DNA of 64,000 nt, taken from Perkinsus olseni. Taxonomy: Eukaryota; Perkinsozoa; Perkinsida; Perkinsidae. The stretch covers positions 1 to 64,000 of the forward strand of contig JABANP010000243.1 of assembly GCA_013115135.1 (NCBI GenBank), given 5' to 3'. The position numbers and the translations under genes were made by a program. Below are positions 61,840-64,000 of the stretch, piece by piece. Under the pieces are notes generated by a model. That model worked only from the letters and a program-made list of their open reading frames with translations. It was not told where the DNA came from and did no database searches. Positions within the stretch are counted from its first letter, which is position 1, and each line of letters begins with the position of its first letter.

Positions 61840-62696
61840 ATGATGACGGTCATGTAAATAACCATTATGTCATAATCTCCTGATGACGAGATCTCATTCC
61901 GTCATATCTCGCTCCTGATCTGAATTCTTCGGATTTACGGGCTTTATTCCTTCCTCTTGTCAACCTGGTTGACTCAAGCAAGCTTGACTTGGTACACTGG
62001 TCGAGTTTGCCTGGCTCACTGACCCGCCAACTGACTCGGTGGCTTAGCTGCAGTCGCTGAGGTATGCGTTGGCTTCATCAATCCATTCTTACAGCAGGAT
62101 TAGAATTTTCAAGAAGATTTTTTCATAATGGATGAGGCGGGTTGAGCTGTTGATAGTAAAGTGTGGACTTTGAGGTGGTGCAGGGAAAACGTCTAATCGT
62201 CCGATTGTCTTTCGGCTTCGAGGATCTGCAGGGACTGTCAAGGGCTTTGAAGTCCCCAGTTCAACTTGGCAAGTTGGAAGATCCTAGAATCGAACGTGAG
62301 GGAAAAAATTATGATTTTGGAGCCACCTGCAAGAGGCCAGATGACTGCGAAGACGACACTGTTACTTGCCGCTGCTCTCAGCAGCAATTTCGACAGGAGT
62401 AGGAGGGAGATTCACCCATTCGGTTCAATCGAAGAGACCCTGTGAGGCGCCGCTGTACACAACTGACCGTCTCGCTCACGCGACCCCGTCCCTTACCTAA
62501 CTTACCATTGGTTACATATTGATGTCATCATAGTAGTTATAAGTTGAGCACCACTCTAGGAGTCATATATAGCAGCAAGACTTGCTGAGTTTTATGACCT
62601 GAAACAGGAAGGTGAATTGTAATGGCGTCTAAAATTCCTGTTGGCTCGTGACTCACGTCCGGCTAAACTAAAATCAGCTGACTTCCCGAGAACCAT

Positions 62697-62755
62697 GATA
62701 TATAGTATATATTATATACAATATATATATAGTATATATATATATATTATATACA
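62697..62755. repeat. (TA)n-rich microsatellite
   Basis: Alternating TATATA with AGTATA interruptions, about 59 bp. Confidence 0.85.
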
Positions 62756-63182
62756 AGGAAGAGCGAGAGTAGAGATGACTCATCTCAGATGAGTCGATCT
62801 CGCGGCGAGATTCTCGCCTGCCTCCACTCACTGACGTGATTATAAAGTCCAAGCCACCGCGGTACCGGATTTGGTACGTATTCCATGCGGGCCTCCGTCC
62901 CACTTAATTTCGATACGGTGATCGGAATCATCGGCAACCCATATATCGAACTTGTTGGATTCATCCGCGTTGCATTCACCACAAGAACTTCACCTCAGCA
63001 TCGTCGTCGGGGATGACGAAACCCAAGGGATCTCTCTTCCCTATGTACTGCGTGACAAGGTAACGCAGCTCCACTGGAGCTGCTCCAGAGGTAGCGATGC
63101 ATCCTCGAACTTCCTGTTGGTGGTCTTCAAATCAAAAACGAGGTTGAAGAGACCTTGTCGCGCCATCTCAGGCTCCACAAGA

Positions 63183-63249
63183 AAACTGTTCCCGAAGCCA
63201 CCGAATGACTCAAGCGGCTTGAGTCATTCGGTGGCTTCGGGAACAGTTT
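63183..63249. repeat. Perfect 33-bp inverted repeat with a 1-nt centre
   Basis: 63,183-63,215 and 63,217-63,249 are exact reverse complements (outer sequence AAACTGTTCCCGAAGCC). With a single-base spacer it would form a 33-bp cruciform. It may be a recent foldback duplication. Confidence 0.9.
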
Positions 63250-63407
63250 AAATCTTACGAAAAAACATTTTATTTGCTCGGGAAAAGGTGTAGAGACTCA
63301 GTCTCTGAGACTGTTGGTTCGATTCAGACCGGGTACGGAGTCGGACAGAGCACAGGCGTTCAAGCCCTCACGGAGGGCTTTATTCACTCTCTCAATTATG
63401 CCATGCC

Positions 63408-63635
63408 GAGGCCTCGCGTGACGGGAGTCGCGTCACCCTGGGAAATGGCCCTCGCGTTCACTTCGTGATCTCTTACGATACCAACGACAGTCTACGGTTG
63501 CCTACTTGTCGAACTGTCGTGAATCGGTTACGGTAGAACTTCTACCGTAGAAGTGCGAGACGCATTATTGCAACGTACGCGTAGCTTGTGCGCCCAACTA
63601 GATGGTCGAGTGTCGTCTAGCGCTACGGGGTGACG
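63408..63635 (+). repeat. Upstream block duplicated with the GH18-like gene, copy 2
   Basis: Counterpart of 60,280-60,493. It contains an extra ACGGTAGAA-C-TTCTACCGT palindrome near 63,530. Confidence 0.65.
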
Positions 63636-63794
63636 GGAGACGGTGGCTAAGCGGCGCTAGCTACGGATAACTCGTCTCCACTCCCATTGTCTTTTGTCAG
63701 CTCAGGATTGGGAGACCACCAACAAGTATTATCTGCGTCGAGTAGTCCAACTCGATTTCTCTACAACAGTTGTGAGTTGTGTCACCATCATTAC

Positions 63795-64000
63795 ATGAGA
63801 GTCTCAAAGCAGCTCCTGAGCCTCTGCATCCTCGTCCAGCTCGTCACTTCCGGAAATCCCACAAGGAAGCAGAGGGAAGCATGCCCTACACAATCCTCAA
63901 CCACGTCACCCCCCGGCAAGGGCCTAGAGTTCTATACAGAAGTGCTCAATCCATGGGACCCCCCAAAGATGATAGGGTTTGACCACTTCGACTGGGATTC
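63795..64000 (+). CDS. GH18-like secreted protein, tandem paralogue (runs off window)
   Basis: ATG at 63,795 begins M-R-V-S-K-Q-L-L-S-L-C-I-L-V-Q-L-V-T-S-G-N, nearly the same signal peptide as the gene 3,128 bp upstream. It continues P-P-G-K-G-L-E-F-Y-T-E-V and F-D-H-F-D-W-D. The 5' flank is duplicated too. Only the first 68 codons are in the window. Confidence 0.65.
   Translation, partial: MRVSKQLLSLCILVQLVTSGNPTRKQREACPTQSSTTSPPGKGLEFYTEVLNPWDPPKMIGFDHFDWD

Larger units (their letters stand above)
61840..63407. other. Spacer between the two GH18-like genes
   Basis: An ORF at 62,163-62,402 (GTG start, ending C-K-R-P-D-D-C-E-D-D-T-V-T-C-R-C) is Cys-rich but unsupported. 62,697-62,755 is a TA-rich microsatellite. 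63,183-63,249 is a perfect long inverted repeat. Confidence 0.4.

Noticed and set aside
62163..62402. Cys-rich ORF as a third exon of the GH18-like gene
   Set aside because: The second exon already ends in a stop after a plausible C-terminus, and no donor or acceptor pair links the two.
1..64000. CRISPR array, rRNA genes or prokaryotic operons
   Set aside because: None seen. The direct repeats present are long satellites or dispersed pairs without regular spacers.

Overview
The window is nuclear DNA of a eukaryotic microbe. Its genes have short GT-AG introns (43-98 nt in the clearest cases, usually with AG|G at the acceptor), two tRNA-Val genes with internal promoters, and mobile elements of five kinds. 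No prokaryotic operon structure, rRNA or CRISPR array was seen. Lineage-specific tandem gene families (secreted aspartic proteases, GH18-like proteins) and the intron style fit a protist best. An alveolate such as Perkinsus is my best guess from general knowledge, not a proven assignment.

Layout. 1-12,980 is AT-rich and is largely one giant Helitron-like (Helentron-type) element. It encodes an OTU cysteine protease, a tandem zinc-ribbon protein, a 2,413-residue Rep/helicase ending in a GIY-YIG nuclease, and a separate three-exon gene with an acidic tail. 12,980-20,300 is a GC-rich tandem array of about 1.05-kb units. The four central units are nearly identical and the outer units are old and diverged, yet every unit keeps a two-tier hairpin whose sequence has changed by paired substitutions. 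20,340-21,890 holds relics of a tyrosine-recombinase element. 22,234-35,353 carries four secreted pepsin-like protease paralogues as two tandem pairs. These are separated by a retroviral-type Gag relic that was split by an intact LINE (26,953-31,690) flanked by a 14-bp target-site duplication.

35,350-42,660 contains a PRL-type phosphatase, an LTR-retrotransposon integrase tail and a MULE transposase whose catalytic middle (404 bp, 39,889-40,292) is inverted. Flipping that segment restores the reading frame on both sides. 42,660-60,000 looks empty to an ORF scan but holds host genes in very small exons: a mitochondrial calcium uniporter (MCU) pore protein, an FCP1/SCP-type CTD phosphatase, a family-10 fucosyltransferase fragment, a small secreted protein, several unrecognised multi-exon genes and two tRNA-Val(CAC) genes. 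60,280-64,000 is a tandem pair of GH18-like secreted proteins; the second runs off the window.

The parts worth most attention are the covarying hairpin in the tandem array, the OTU/Rep/helicase/GIY-YIG combination of the Helitron, the exactly reversible inversion in the MULE, and the MCU and SCP genes, which conventional ORF calling would miss. All splice models come from reading the sequence by eye and have not been checked against transcripts.
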